Notes: generated by a model not told the origin, from the sequence alone. Shown: positions 24,899 to 33,806, counted from the first letter of the stretch. The stretch: DNA of 64,000 nucleotides from Bacillus shivajii (GCF_020519665.1 NZ_CP084703.1:3720001-3784000), one strand, 5' to 3'. Numbers and translations: made by a program.

Positions 24899-25105
24899 TT
24901 CTCATGTGGGGTTATCTTCTGATCGCGTGGGATTGTTTCTGTCTCGCGTGGAATTATTCTCCGCTTACGTGCGATTAATCCTTCCTCACGTGGAATAAAC
25001 CCTTCTCACGTGCGATCAACCCTTCCTCACGTGGAATAAACACCTTCTCACGTGCGATTAATCCCTTTTCGCGTGGAATTCCCCCTTCCTCAAGTCCGAA
25101 TAAAA
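24899..25105. repeat. Tandem array 1: about ten units of 20-22 bp
   Basis: Alternating units of the types CCTTCTCACGTGCGATTAAT and CTTCCTCACGTGGAATAAAC, decaying towards both ends. Each central unit carries the palindrome CACGTG. The array fills most of the 560-bp gap between yvyF and flgM; no gene is visible in the gap. Confidence 0.85.
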
Positions 25106-25123
25106 CACCCTCAAATTTTGCAG

Positions 25124-25156
25124 AAAAAAAACAACCAGCTGTTTACCAGCCGATTG
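25124..25156 (-). terminator. yvyF terminator
   Basis: Minus-strand stem CAATCGGCTG / CAGCTGGTTG followed by eight T. It separates the comF-yvyF unit from the SigD-driven flgM operon. Confidence 0.85.
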
Positions 25157-25159
25157 TGA

Positions 25160-25591
25160 TTACCTTCTATCTATTCGTCCATTTAATGAGTGGTATGTCG
25201 TTACTTTTTTTCGTTCTTCTTCTTTTCTCCGCTCTTCAAACTGTTTTTGACGATCGATTGTATCCAAATCAGACTGAATACCCTCACGGCAATTACGGCA
25301 TAGGCGGCCTTCGCGAATGTTGTCTCCACATTTTTCACATGGGTAGCCTAAGTTTGGGAATTGGGATAAATTAATTCGTCCTTCGCGAATAAACTGAGTA
25401 ATTAAATCTCTTTCTACGCCCGTTTTCGCATGGACTTCTTCTAATGGGGATTGTCGGTTTTCACGCTTACGTATGAACGTGTACACGGTCTCGAATTTCT
25501 CTTCTATTTCACGATGACACTTCGAACAAACTGGGCGAAATGCCTTTACAAAGAGTTCTCCACAATTCGGACAGTTTTGTAAATCAGCCAT
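25160..25591 (-). CDS. yvyF: Flagellar-operon zinc-binding protein YvyF
   Basis: A 143-residue protein with an N-terminal zinc finger (CPNCGELFVKAFRPVCSKCH) and a second CxxC pair set (CEKCGDNIREGRLCRNC) around a helix-turn-helix-like middle, then a basic coiled coil (KQFEERRKEEERKKV). This is the YvyF/TIGR03826 family always found between comFC and flgM in Bacillus. It may bind nucleic acid; its role is not established. Confidence 0.88.
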   Translation of the reverse strand: MADLQNCPNCGELFVKAFRPVCSKCHREIEEKFETVYTFIRKRENRQSPLEEVHAKTGVERDLITQFIREGRINLSQFPNLGYPCEKCGDNIREGRLCRNCREGIQSDLDTIDRQKQFEERRKEEERKKVTTYHSLNGRIDRR

Positions 25592-25728
25592 ATGGACTCC
25601 TCCAATCGTCTCTTTTGCCTACTATTATATCGACAAAAATCGTCACCGCCAATATAAGAAGGTCAATTTCAAGAAAAGTATCTCCTTACTACCTAACTTT
25701 TAGGTTTATTTTTCCATTTTAGATGGGT

Positions 25729-26520
25729 CTATTTACGTTCACCTGTGCTTCTTGCGACTGTTACTGCAGAAACATGTTTTGCCCCTGCCTTGTAAAGGCA
25801 AGACGCAGCACTCCTCACTGTGGCACCTGTCGTATAAATGTCGTCGATTATAACTACCTTTTTTCCAGAAACCTTCGTTTCTCCGTTTATTTCAAAGGTA
25901 CCACTTAATGCAGCTATTCTTTCCTCGCGTGAAGATTTACTTTGTTTTCGTTTCGGTTCGCCTACACGTCTCAATGTTTTTTGCACTGGCAACTCCATTG
26001 CAAGGAGTTCTGCCTGGTTAAAGCCCCGCTCCCACTCACGCCCCGCACTTAACGGAATCACTGTGACAAGATCAAACCGCCCCAGCGATTTAACCAGTGC
26101 TTTTATTTTTTCGGAAAACAACTTGGCAATCTCAGCATCCCCGCGATATTTAAAACGAGCAAGAACCTCCTGTAAAAATCCATTATATTCATATAGAGCT
26201 CGGTGTTGAAATGGATACTGATCCCATGGGGCAACGGTTTTCCAACGAATGCAGTCAGTGCAAATAGGAACCTCTTCGTTATGTAAGTGATTTTTTTGTT
26301 GATCGGGGTTAATCTCGATGTGCATGTTTTGTTGCGGAGGGCGTCCGCAAATCTCACAGCTGACCTTCGTTATTTTTTTGAGTTGTGCACTGCATCTTGG
26401 GCAAAGGGACGAACTTTCTTTTAATCCGAGCACCCATCGCCACTCGACAGGCTCGTGATAATACTCATGGCACCATAAACAACGTTCCGTTTCATGAATC
26501 CACTCAGCGAATCTCGACAT
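25729..26520 (-). CDS. comFC: Competence-type phosphoribosyltransferase-like protein ComFC
   Basis: A 263-residue protein. The N-terminus has zinc-binding cysteines (CLWCHEYYHE, CPRCSAQLKKITKVSCEICG, CTDC), and the C-terminal PRT-fold domain has the PRPP loop VVIIDDIYTTGATVRSAASC. ComFC takes part with ComFA in DNA uptake or in use of imported DNA. A strong AAGGGAGGAAT ribosome binding site precedes the ATG. In B. subtilis comFB lies between comFA and comFC; here that place is taken by a tandem-repeat array, so ComFB is absent from the operon. Confidence 0.92.
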   Translation of the reverse strand: MSRFAEWIHETERCLWCHEYYHEPVEWRWVLGLKESSSLCPRCSAQLKKITKVSCEICGRPPQQNMHIEINPDQQKNHLHNEEVPICTDCIRWKTVAPWDQYPFQHRALYEYNGFLQEVLARFKYRGDAEIAKLFSEKIKALVKSLGRFDLVTVIPLSAGREWERGFNQAELLAMELPVQKTLRRVGEPKRKQSKSSREERIAALSGTFEINGETKVSGKKVVIIDDIYTTGATVRSAASCLYKAGAKHVSAVTVARSTGERK

Positions 26521-26570
26521 CTATATTCCTCCCTTTTTGACTGGACATTTAATATCGATGGATTAAAGTT

Positions 26571-26911
26571 CCTATGCGCGTGGGGCACCGGTCTATGCGC
26601 GGGATCACACTTCTATGCGCGCAAAACACTGCTCTATGCGCAAAATCACAACTCCTATGCGCGCGAACCACTGCTCTATGCGCAAGATCACAACTCCTAT
26701 GCGCAAGATCACAACTCCTATGCGCAGAATCACAACCCCTATGCGGAGAATCACACACCTTCTATGCGCACGAACCACTGCCTAGGTGCAGGATCACAAT
26801 TTCTACGAGCGCGAACCATCTCTCTATGCGCAAAATCACAACTCCTATGCGCGCGAACCACTGCTCTATGCGCAAGATCACAACTCCTATGCGCGCGAAC
26901 CACCGCTTTAA
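26571..26911. repeat. Tandem array 2: 16 units of ~21 bp between comFA and comFC
   Basis: Mostly alternating units CTATGCGCGCGAACCACTGC(T) and CTATGCGCAAGATCACAACT(C). Units 4-7 and 13-16 are almost identical, with more diverged units 9-12 in between. The 21-bp period is a multiple of three, so every frame reads a repeat and long false ORFs arise. It shares the alternating two-type design and near-identical period with the array at 24.9 kb, but not its sequence. Confidence 0.92.
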
Positions 26912-26921
26912 GAACAATTAT

Positions 26922-28688
26922 TTATTCGGTAACGGGGGCTCCCTCTAATTCCTCCTCCCCCAATCGGTTCATTTCTTTAATATGCTCGACGGCTTTGATC
27001 ATTTCCTTTGTTTTTCCATAGTGAAAGTAGACGACGTCGCCGTTCGGTTCATCTGGACTTCTTCCCACACGCCCTGCTATTTGGACGAGCGCTGACTCTG
27101 TAAAAATCGCTTCTTCTGCCCCTAGCACCGCGACTTGAACTCCTTTTACAGTGACACCTCGCTCTAATATCGTTGTCGTTACAAGAACCTGCGTTTTGCC
27201 GTCTCGAAACTTCATCACTTTTTGACGTCGGTCTTCATCTGCTGAATGTACCCCATCAACGTTGAAATCAACTGCTTCCTTTAAAACCTCAACGACTTCA
27301 TTCATCACGTTGACACTCGGAACAAACAAAAACATTTGCTTTTTTGCCTCACCATGTTTTTTCACCCATGAAATGACCTGGCCAGGTAACTTCCCCGCAC
27401 CTAGTTTTTTCTTCCAAGAACCAATCCACTGAAACGTCGGGACCGGTAACGGATGACGGTGATACCTTCTCGCTACTTTCGCTGTCTTTAGTCGTCCCGC
27501 TTCTGCGAATTTTTTCATTTTCGGATCTGGGGTTGCCGTAACATACACACATAAACTTTGAGGCTTTCGAGCGTGTCGGACCGCATACTTTAGTTTTTCA
27601 TCGGCCGTATACGGAAAAGCATCAACTTCATCAATGATGACAAGATCAAATGCGTGATAAAAACGCAAAAGTTGATGCGTCGTGCTTATAACTAGCTCTC
27701 CTTGAGCAAAACGATCTTTCACTCCACCGTAAAAAGCGCGCACGTCCGTGTCTGGAAACGCCTCCTGAATACGTGGCTCCAATTCAAGGACAACATCCGT
27801 TCTCGGTGTCGCAATTAACACTCTCAGTCCTTTATTGAGTGCTAACTCAATGCCATGAAACAACATTTCCGTTTTCCCTGCTCCACAGACCGCCCACATC
27901 AAAAACTCGTCCGGCTCATTTTTTTCTGTTGCCCAGTACGATTTAATCGTTTCACATAACTCGTTTGAAGCCTTTTGTTGAAAAATTGAGAGTGTGCCCT
28001 CCCACTTCATTTTGTGGTGAGTGTCAGAAGATGGTGTGTTATGTGGAGTTTGCCATGTAAAAAGCGGCGTGCACGTCGTCACACGGCCCATCATGATACA
28101 ACTTCGGCAATAATGACACGTCGTCTTGCAACGAAAGCAATTAAATTGTCCAAACATCGCCGGATCGCGATTGCCACATCGCTGGCATTGGTACGTTGAA
28201 CCTTCTTTCACCACCCCAGGCTCATAGCGAACCCAGCCATTACGTACATGCTCGTAAACTTCAGCGAGTGAAAATGGGAGTTCGTCCAAAAGCAAGCGGC
28301 GACCATATAAATATTTGTGAAGATCTTCGTTAAAATGGGTGAATTCATAAGGTGGGGAAAAATAAAGTTGAGTCTCTTTAAAATTGGAGATCGGTTTCGG
28401 TTCTGAGAGTTGCGCGCGTATCGCGGTTTCTTTTGTTATCGGTCGAGGAGTTCGATGGTCGTGTTTATCAGGGAGTTGAGATTGTGTCACTGGGGACGAA
28501 CTTGGCATCGGGGGATGGAGTTGATTTGATATTTCAAAGCCTCGAACATCCTTTATGAAAGGTTCCGGAATTAACCAAAGAGCATCATCCGTATTCTCAT
28601 TGACATGGAGGAACTTCGGAAGTAAATGCTCCAACCCTATTAGGCGAAGTTGATGAAAGTCCTTCATCCCCACTGAATAAAACCGCAT
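26922..28688 (-). CDS. comFA: DNA-uptake helicase ComFA
   Basis: A 588-residue superfamily 2 helicase. A four-cysteine zinc cluster (CQRCGNRDPAMFGQFNCFRC then CHYCRSC) lies near residues 180-220. The motor has Walker A AVCGAGKTEML, DEVD as motif II (VIIDEVDAFPY), TATPD as motif III, and motif VI QIAGRVGRS. ComFA sits at the inner face of the membrane and is thought to drive uptake of transforming DNA. The start at 28688 has GGAGG upstream; an upstream hydrophobic extension is not credible because it would include the REP palindrome. Confidence 0.94.
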   Translation of the reverse strand: MRFYSVGMKDFHQLRLIGLEHLLPKFLHVNENTDDALWLIPEPFIKDVRGFEISNQLHPPMPSSSPVTQSQLPDKHDHRTPRPITKETAIRAQLSEPKPISNFKETQLYFSPPYEFTHFNEDLHKYLYGRRLLLDELPFSLAEVYEHVRNGWVRYEPGVVKEGSTYQCQRCGNRDPAMFGQFNCFRCKTTCHYCRSCIMMGRVTTCTPLFTWQTPHNTPSSDTHHKMKWEGTLSIFQQKASNELCETIKSYWATEKNEPDEFLMWAVCGAGKTEMLFHGIELALNKGLRVLIATPRTDVVLELEPRIQEAFPDTDVRAFYGGVKDRFAQGELVISTTHQLLRFYHAFDLVIIDEVDAFPYTADEKLKYAVRHARKPQSLCVYVTATPDPKMKKFAEAGRLKTAKVARRYHRHPLPVPTFQWIGSWKKKLGAGKLPGQVISWVKKHGEAKKQMFLFVPSVNVMNEVVEVLKEAVDFNVDGVHSADEDRRQKVMKFRDGKTQVLVTTTILERGVTVKGVQVAVLGAEEAIFTESALVQIAGRVGRSPDEPNGDVVYFHYGKTKEMIKAVEHIKEMNRLGEEELEGAPVTE

Positions 28689-28761
28689 AAAAATACCTCC
28701 TAACAAAACAGTTATCGCCTTATATAATGAAATATATAATAAATATACAAACCCACTAATA

Positions 28762-28778
28762 AAGGTGCCTGGCACCTT
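28762..28778. repeat. REP-type palindrome upstream of comFA
   Basis: AAGGTGCCTGGCACCTT, a perfect 17-base palindrome, matching the core at 29922 and 30700 near the REP-associated transposase. Confidence 0.85.
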
Positions 28779-28784
28779 AAAGAA

Positions 28785-28825
28785 AAGGCGGTTTCCGCAT
28801 TCGATGCAGAAGACCGCCCTTTTTG
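28785..28825 (-). terminator. degV terminator
   Basis: Minus-strand stem AAGGGCGGTCTTCTGCAT / ATGCGGAAACCGCCTT with TCGA loop, then TTCTTTAAGG. It isolates degV from comFA. Confidence 0.8.
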
Positions 28826-28835
28826 TTACGTTTGT

Positions 28836-29681
28836 TTATGATTTTACCCAGCCGATCCCCATGCTTCCTTCTCCTAGGTGGGTACCGATGACTGGTCCAA
28901 AGTAGCTTACTGATACATTGGCGTGATCATACTTTTCACGAAGTTCTTCAGCTAGCTGCTCTGCTTTTTCAGGGCGGTTTGCGTGGATCACCGTAATATC
29001 GATTGGTGCGCGATCTTGTGCTGCATCATCGAGAAGACCGAGGATACGCTTCATCGCTTTTTTCTCGGTACGGACTTTTTCAAACGGGACAATCACTTTG
29101 TCTTCAAAGTGAAGAACCGGCTTGATTTGGAGTAAACTTCCAACAACAAGTTGTGCTCCGTTCAAACGGCCGCCACGGTGAAGGTGGCTTAAATCATCTG
29201 CCATAAAGTAAGCCTCCGTACTTTCTTTCATAATCTTTAATGTATCTAATATCTCTTCCGACGATTTGCCATCTTCTGCTAATTGCGCAGCTTTTAGTAC
29301 ATAGTAGCCTTGAATCATGCAACTAATTTCAGAGTCGAATATGTGTACTTTCACATCGTCCACCATTGCCGCAGCACTAACAGCTGTCTGGTAAGTGCCA
29401 CTAATACCACTTGAAAGTGTAATAACAATGATTTCATCATGATTTTTCCCTAGCTCAGTAAACGTCTCTTCAAACAATCCAACTGCAGGTTGCGACGTCT
29501 TCGGTAGCTTTTCCGCATTTTTCATTTCTTCATAAAATTGCTCAGTTGTGATTTCCCACTCTTCTTTATATGCTTCTTCGCCAAAAATCACATTAAGCGG
29601 TACCATCGTGATGTTCTTATCATCTCGTATTTCTTTTGGTATGTAAGCTGTACTATCCGTAACTATTGCAATTTTACTCAT
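28836..29681 (-). CDS. degV: DegV family fatty-acid-binding protein
   Basis: A 281-residue DegV protein: MSKIAIVTDSTAYIPKEIRD at the start, LPKTSQPAVGLFEETF with the TSQPS-like loop, ITLSSGISGTYQTA and LHRGGRLNGAQ. DegV/FakB proteins bind a fatty acid and present it to the kinase FakA. The gene follows the B. subtilis order degU-degV-comF, although here an rRNA operon and other genes separate it from degU. The start at 29681 is preferred to one six codons upstream because it matches the family N-terminus; the ribosome binding site is weak. Confidence 0.93.
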   Translation of the reverse strand: MSKIAIVTDSTAYIPKEIRDDKNITMVPLNVIFGEEAYKEEWEITTEQFYEEMKNAEKLPKTSQPAVGLFEETFTELGKNHDEIIVITLSSGISGTYQTAVSAAAMVDDVKVHIFDSEISCMIQGYYVLKAAQLAEDGKSSEEILDTLKIMKESTEAYFMADDLSHLHRGGRLNGAQLVVGSLLQIKPVLHFEDKVIVPFEKVRTEKKAMKRILGLLDDAAQDRAPIDITVIHANRPEKAEQLAEELREKYDHANVSVSYFGPVIGTHLGEGSMGIGWVKS

Positions 29682-29885
29682 ATTTTTCACTTCTTCCATT
29701 TTTTTAATGATTGTACGATTAAAACTTGTACGTTAAAAACGATGGAAAACAAACAATTCATTTACCCTTATGCACGGCTACTATAACGTCAAATTTAATA
29801 GATTTCCTCATCCATTAATACTACCAAGAGTCGTACGGCCTTGTCCATACAAAACCGAAACTCCTTAAAACAAATTGGAATTCAA

Positions 29886-29939
29886 TTACCAAGTGCCAGG
29901 CACATGGAAATAAAATTCCAGGTGCCTGGCACTTGGTAA
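29886..29939. repeat. Inverted pair of REP-type palindromes
   Basis: TTACCAAGTGCCAGGCAC (29886-29903) and its exact complement (29922-29939) are 18 bases apart, and each arm contains its own small palindrome (GTGCCNGGCAC). This is a BIME-like doublet ahead of the REP-associated transposase. The rest of the gap 29700-30103 shows no gene. Confidence 0.88.
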
Positions 29940-30103
29940 AGATCTGGTATTTTATTACCTAATCCTTTGTCAAATTTTCTGTTGTCCAATCGCAATATTT
30001 ATTGTATAATATTGCCAACTACTTTTTCCCCAGCGTTTTACTCACTCTTCAGTTTTTATTCCTACACTAGTAATAACGGAAAATCTTAGATCGAGGTGAT
30101 GCG

Positions 30104-30721
30104 ATGCCTAGAAGAAAAAGAATTTGGCTTCCTGACACGTTTTATCACGTCACAGACCGTGGGAACCAAAAGCAAACGTTGTTTTATGAGAAATCCGATT
30201 TTTTAACGTTTCAAAATGTCTTAGATTATGTCTACGAAAAATACCCATTCGAAGTCTGCGCCTATTGTTTCATGTCCAACCACTACCACTTTATTATAAA
30301 ATCAACTGACGAACCCCTCTCAAAAATCATCGGCTTAATAAAAAAGCGTTATGCCGATTACTACAATAAGAAATACAATTTAACCGGACACGTCTTTGAA
30401 GATCGTTTCTTTGCTGATCCCCTTTCCTCCTATTACAACATTCAAAGAGCGAGTTACTACGTTCATTACAATCCAGTAAACGCCTATATGGTCAATTCCC
30501 CACTAAACTATGAATGGAGTAGCTTCAAATACTATTCATTAGATTGCCCAACTTCTGAAGAACCGCCACAATACCTTTCAACCGCTCCCATCTTATCCAT
30601 TTTTCAGGGGAACACAACGAGCCAAAAAATCCAATACAACCAATGGTGCAAACAAGCCCACACCGACTATACAACCCGCCAAGTAAATGGGGATTCCATC
30701 CAGGTGCCTGGCACCTGGTAA
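30104..30721 (+). CDS. REP-associated tyrosine transposase (RAYT, Y1_Tnp superfamily)
   Basis: A 205-residue single-strand DNA transposase of the HUH Y1 type. It has the N-terminal LPDTFYHVTDRGNQKQTLFY, the HUH motif SNHYHFIIKS, and the C-terminal SYYVHYNPVNAYMV block with the candidate catalytic Tyr in the ASYYVHYNPV region. RAYTs are domesticated relatives of IS200/IS605 TnpA that act on REP palindromes. Its last codons (VPGTW) are themselves a REP palindrome at 30700-30718. A GAGGTGATG ribosome binding site precedes the ATG. It appears intact. Confidence 0.92.
   Translation: MPRRKRIWLPDTFYHVTDRGNQKQTLFYEKSDFLTFQNVLDYVYEKYPFEVCAYCFMSNHYHFIIKSTDEPLSKIIGLIKKRYADYYNKKYNLTGHVFEDRFFADPLSSYYNIQRASYYVHYNPVNAYMVNSPLNYEWSSFKYYSLDCPTSEEPPQYLSTAPILSIFQGNTTSQKIQYNQWCKQAHTDYTTRQVNGDSIQVPGTW
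30700..30718. repeat. REP-type palindrome overlapping the transposase 3' end
   Basis: CCAGGTGCCTGGCACCTGG, a perfect 19-base palindrome that encodes the final residues of the transposase. Confidence 0.9.
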
Positions 30722-30768
30722 TAAGTTGTAATTTGTGCCGCAAGAAAATCATAATGAGGTGATGTTTA

Positions 30769-32811
30769 ATGATTACATTAGAGAAGCTGAACAAGGAGAA
30801 GCACAATCCAAACAAAAAGCAGCAAGCTCCAAATGCCCACCACGCTGAACCTGCGAATATGTTGCAAAGACTGGTTGAAAAGGAATGTCTTCATCTTCAA
30901 GATAAACTTGTTGAAAAAACGCACAATGAATATCCTTTTGAATTATCAATTTATATGCAAGATATGATGTATATCGCTTCTGGTCTATTTGAAATTCCAA
31001 CAAGTATTTCTAGCACCTCTCAGCTTTTATCAACATTTAGTTCTTTAATCAGTTCTTGGGTTGCCTTAAATGACGATCAAGTGACAGAATCCGGATCAAT
31101 TTTCAACGAATTTTTTGAAGGAAAAAACGACACAATCGCACATGAACAAACGCGTTCATCCGTAAAAACTTGGCCTACGGTAAAGCCTTCCTTCTATAAA
31201 GTAGAAAACGTCTCTAGTCATTCCATTACCGTAACAGACTATTTCAGCAACGATACCTTTACCGTTTCAAACATATATGAAGAAAAAGTAACAGGAGGTG
31301 AAATGCTGTTAACGTTTCTACTTCCTGCCGGACAAAACTATATTTTTTATGACATTCCATTCCAATTCGACCGCGAAGACCTTGATGAGATTCTTGTACA
31401 CATCGATCATTTTAAACTTTTTTACGAACAAAACACCGGTGATAGGTCGACCTCTATTCAATCTCTTTTCAACCAAGAATTCCCTAGTATCGCAACGGTT
31501 ATTTTTCAGTTTTTCACCGATCGAATATATAACAACACCTATTATACTTGGACCGATCCGAAGGCAAACGAAGTGGCCAAGCTCATCGAAAACTACCAGG
31601 TAAACTACCGTGATCACCAAAACTATACGATTATCGAGAAAAACCTTTTCAAACTTTACTACGATGTAGCTACTCCCAACATCTCTACCCCGGAAGCATA
31701 TGCCGCATCTGTCATTTACTTAGCGAATGAACGATTGCACTTTGAAGACAGCTCTTTAACGATCGAAAAGGTGAGTGAGCAATTAAACACAAACGCATTT
31801 GAAGTGAGTCACTTATGGAAAAAAGTCGAAACGACTCTCGGAGAAAATCTTGATGAATTAATTGAAGACTATCATGGAGAAATAGTGAGGCGTACAACCG
31901 TGCCGAAAGAGTTGAATGATGACTTCGGGAACCTCATTCAATATGGTGTCGATCCCCTCTCTATCAATCCATCTTCAGAGAAGGAACAATTTGCTCTCGA
32001 AGAAAGGCTTAAAAACGATAATGGAAAACTAATCTATTCCGAAGAACTGATTTGGGAACCTAAAACAGATGAGGAAGTAGCAGTAAACACCATTTTTGAC
32101 GTTATGGATTCCTCAAAAGAAGAAAAAATAAAAGCGATCGTAGAAGCACTTAAACTCGATCCAACTTGTATATATGCTTACACGCTCGCAGCAGAAATTG
32201 CTCCGACCGATCGAACATCAAAGGCATGTCTTGAAAAAGCATTAAAACTTGCTGAAGATCTCATCTCTCAACGCTCACACAATGAATATGACGATGAAAT
32301 TTCCTTTTTTCAAAAGATAATAAAACCATATTTACGTGCAAAAGTTGGTTTAGCACGCATTTATTCGAAAGAAGGAGATGTAACAAAGGCACTTCAATTA
32401 TATAAAGAGGTTATTTCATATAAAGATAGCGAAAACGAATACGATCCAATAAATGCTCACTATGAATACATCACCCTGTTAATAAATTGTGGAAAATATA
32501 AAGAAGCGCTTCGAACAATTCGTACCACGAGCTTTCGCTTAACTGCCCCACTTTTATATAATCAAGCGCTCATTGAATACCTTACCAACGGTAACAGCCG
32601 CTATTTAAAAACACTCCTCTTAAAAGCCATCGATGAAAACCCTTATGTGTATGACGAACTTACTCTATACGATCAATTAACAAACAATCATTTTACACAC
32701 GTCGACGTTGGGAAAAAAAATGAAGCTCAATATTATGCACAATCGATCGGTGAAAAGTGGATAAGTTCCCCGAAACTACTAAAGATATTAAAAGAACTCC
32801 ACACTCAATAA
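30769..32811 (+). CDS. Large protein of unknown function with helical repeats
   Basis: A 680-residue protein without signal peptide or membrane segment. Residues ~50-400 are mixed alpha/beta. At ~325-380 there is an HTH-like stretch (LTIEKVSEQLNTNAFEVSHL then WKKVETTLGENLDELI). The C-terminal ~200 residues (KLDPTCIYAYTLAAEIAPTD; KVGLARIYSKEGDVTKALQL; YEYITLLINCGKYKEALRTI) look like TPR-type repeats. This layout recalls Bacillus TPR/SEC-C-like proteins but no SEC-C motif is visible. It follows the REP-associated transposase by 47 bp, and GAGGTGATG lies upstream of the ATG. Function not recognised. Confidence 0.7.
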   Translation: MITLEKLNKEKHNPNKKQQAPNAHHAEPANMLQRLVEKECLHLQDKLVEKTHNEYPFELSIYMQDMMYIASGLFEIPTSISSTSQLLSTFSSLISSWVALNDDQVTESGSIFNEFFEGKNDTIAHEQTRSSVKTWPTVKPSFYKVENVSSHSITVTDYFSNDTFTVSNIYEEKVTGGEMLLTFLLPAGQNYIFYDIPFQFDREDLDEILVHIDHFKLFYEQNTGDRSTSIQSLFNQEFPSIATVIFQFFTDRIYNNTYYTWTDPKANEVAKLIENYQVNYRDHQNYTIIEKNLFKLYYDVATPNISTPEAYAASVIYLANERLHFEDSSLTIEKVSEQLNTNAFEVSHLWKKVETTLGENLDELIEDYHGEIVRRTTVPKELNDDFGNLIQYGVDPLSINPSSEKEQFALEERLKNDNGKLIYSEELIWEPKTDEEVAVNTIFDVMDSSKEEKIKAIVEALKLDPTCIYAYTLAAEIAPTDRTSKACLEKALKLAEDLISQRSHNEYDDEISFFQKIIKPYLRAKVGLARIYSKEGDVTKALQLYKEVISYKDSENEYDPINAHYEYITLLINCGKYKEALRTIRTTSFRLTAPLLYNQALIEYLTNGNSRYLKTLLLKAIDENPYVYDELTLYDQLTNNHFTHVDVGKKNEAQYYAQSIGEKWISSPKLLKILKELHTQ

Positions 32812-32820
32812 CAATCCAAA

Positions 32821-32852
32821 AAATCCACTAAGTACCAAGTACCTAGTGGATT
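32821..32852. terminator. Bidirectional terminator between the 680-residue gene and doxX
   Basis: Stem AATCCACTAAGTAC / GTACCTAGTGGATT; the minus direction is followed by TTTTTT and so serves the DoxX gene best. Confidence 0.85.
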
Positions 32853-32873
32853 ACAACTTTATTCAAGAAGAAT

Positions 32874-33434
32874 TTATTCCTTTTTTACTTCTTTCCAAGG
32901 TGTACCTAAATACGGTAATGCCCAGCGGTCAACACCATACCAACCTGCTACTTTCCAAGCTAAAATAAGTAATACTGCAATCATAAACATCACAGGGTTC
33001 GTACTAATCGTTCCAGCAAGTAAAAAAGAGATATTCATAACTGCTCCAAAAAACGCTGCAATCCCTGTTAAAAATCCGACGATAAGTCCGAGACCGACGA
33101 GAACTTCGCCCCATGCGACCATATAAGCAAATGGTGTCGCATTAGGAATGACGACATTTTCAAGAAACCAAGCATACCAAGCTGCGACATCTCCTTCACC
33201 AGCACGTGCTAATGCTCCTCCCATATAACCTTCAATTGCAGCACCAGCATTTGCTCCAGTCCAACCTTCTTCACCAACTTTTCCCCATCCAGCTGTTAAC
33301 CAAGAATAACCTAGATAAAGTCGTAATATTAACCATATCCACGCTGAACGAGTATTCGTAAACAAAAACCGAGACAATGGATTTTCTCCAACAATCACTT
33401 CTTTACCAAACGTCCCACGTTTAACTTCAACCAT
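32874..33434 (-). CDS. DoxX family membrane protein
   Basis: A 186-residue membrane protein with four hydrophobic segments (WLILRLYLGYSWLTAGWGKV; PFAYMVAWGEVLVGLGLIVG; TGIAAFFGAVMNISFLLAG; VMFMIAVLLILAWKVAGWYG). The RLYLGYxWLxxGWxK and GExLVGLGLIVG patterns place it in the DoxX family. Members are linked to thiosulfate:quinone reduction or oxidative stress; the role here is not clear. GGAGGTG precedes the ATG. It stands alone downstream of the tRNA cluster. Confidence 0.88.
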   Translation of the reverse strand: MVEVKRGTFGKEVIVGENPLSRFLFTNTRSAWIWLILRLYLGYSWLTAGWGKVGEEGWTGANAGAAIEGYMGGALARAGEGDVAAWYAWFLENVVIPNATPFAYMVAWGEVLVGLGLIVGFLTGIAAFFGAVMNISFLLAGTISTNPVMFMIAVLLILAWKVAGWYGVDRWALPYLGTPWKEVKKE

Positions 33435-33536
33435 TTAGACACCTCCATGTCATATTCTACTTTTACTATTCCATTCTTGTATATTTTTAAACAAGGGATA
33501 GCTCAGTTTGACACTGCACACTAATGAATCCATTAA

Positions 33537-33564
33537 AAAACACTCAGCTTTTAAACTGAGTGTT
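33537..33564 (-). terminator. Second terminator-like hairpin downstream of the tRNA cluster
   Basis: Perfect stem AAACACTCAG / CTGAGTGTTT (33537-33564), with TTTTTTAATGG following on the minus strand. It is probably a backup terminator of the rRNA operon. Confidence 0.65.
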
Positions 33565-33775
33565 TATGATAGAAAAGAGCTCAAACCTTTTAGTAAAGTT
33601 ATTTGAACCAATAATAAGCATTCATTAATAATGATGACCACAACATTCAGTATAGAACCTGATTTTATTACATCATCAGTATACACATTTGAGTGTTCAA
33701 TTAGGATAAAAGAGTAGGAGGATCACTGCCCTCCCCTCACATTTGATACAGAACCAAAGTTTGTGAATACAGCCA

Positions 33776-33806
33776 AATAAAAAAAAGACCAACAATTGTT
33801 GGCCTT
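33776..33806 (-). terminator. Terminator of the rRNA-tRNA operon
   Basis: Minus-strand AAGGCCAAC AATT GTTGGTCTT followed by eight or more T, 23 bp after the last tRNA. Confidence 0.88.

Noticed and set aside
24899-25105. Possible CRISPR array.
   Set aside because: Units are contiguous and alternate in type, with no unique 30-40-base spacers and no cas genes nearby. The same holds for 26571-26911.
26494-27021. Long Cys/Leu/Ala-rich reading frames in the comFA-comFC gap.
   Set aside because: They arise because the 21-bp repeat period is a multiple of three; all frames read repeats, and no start signal is present.
28689-28775. N-terminal hydrophobic extension of ComFA.
   Set aside because: It would translate the REP palindrome region; GGAGG sits before the ATG at 28688.
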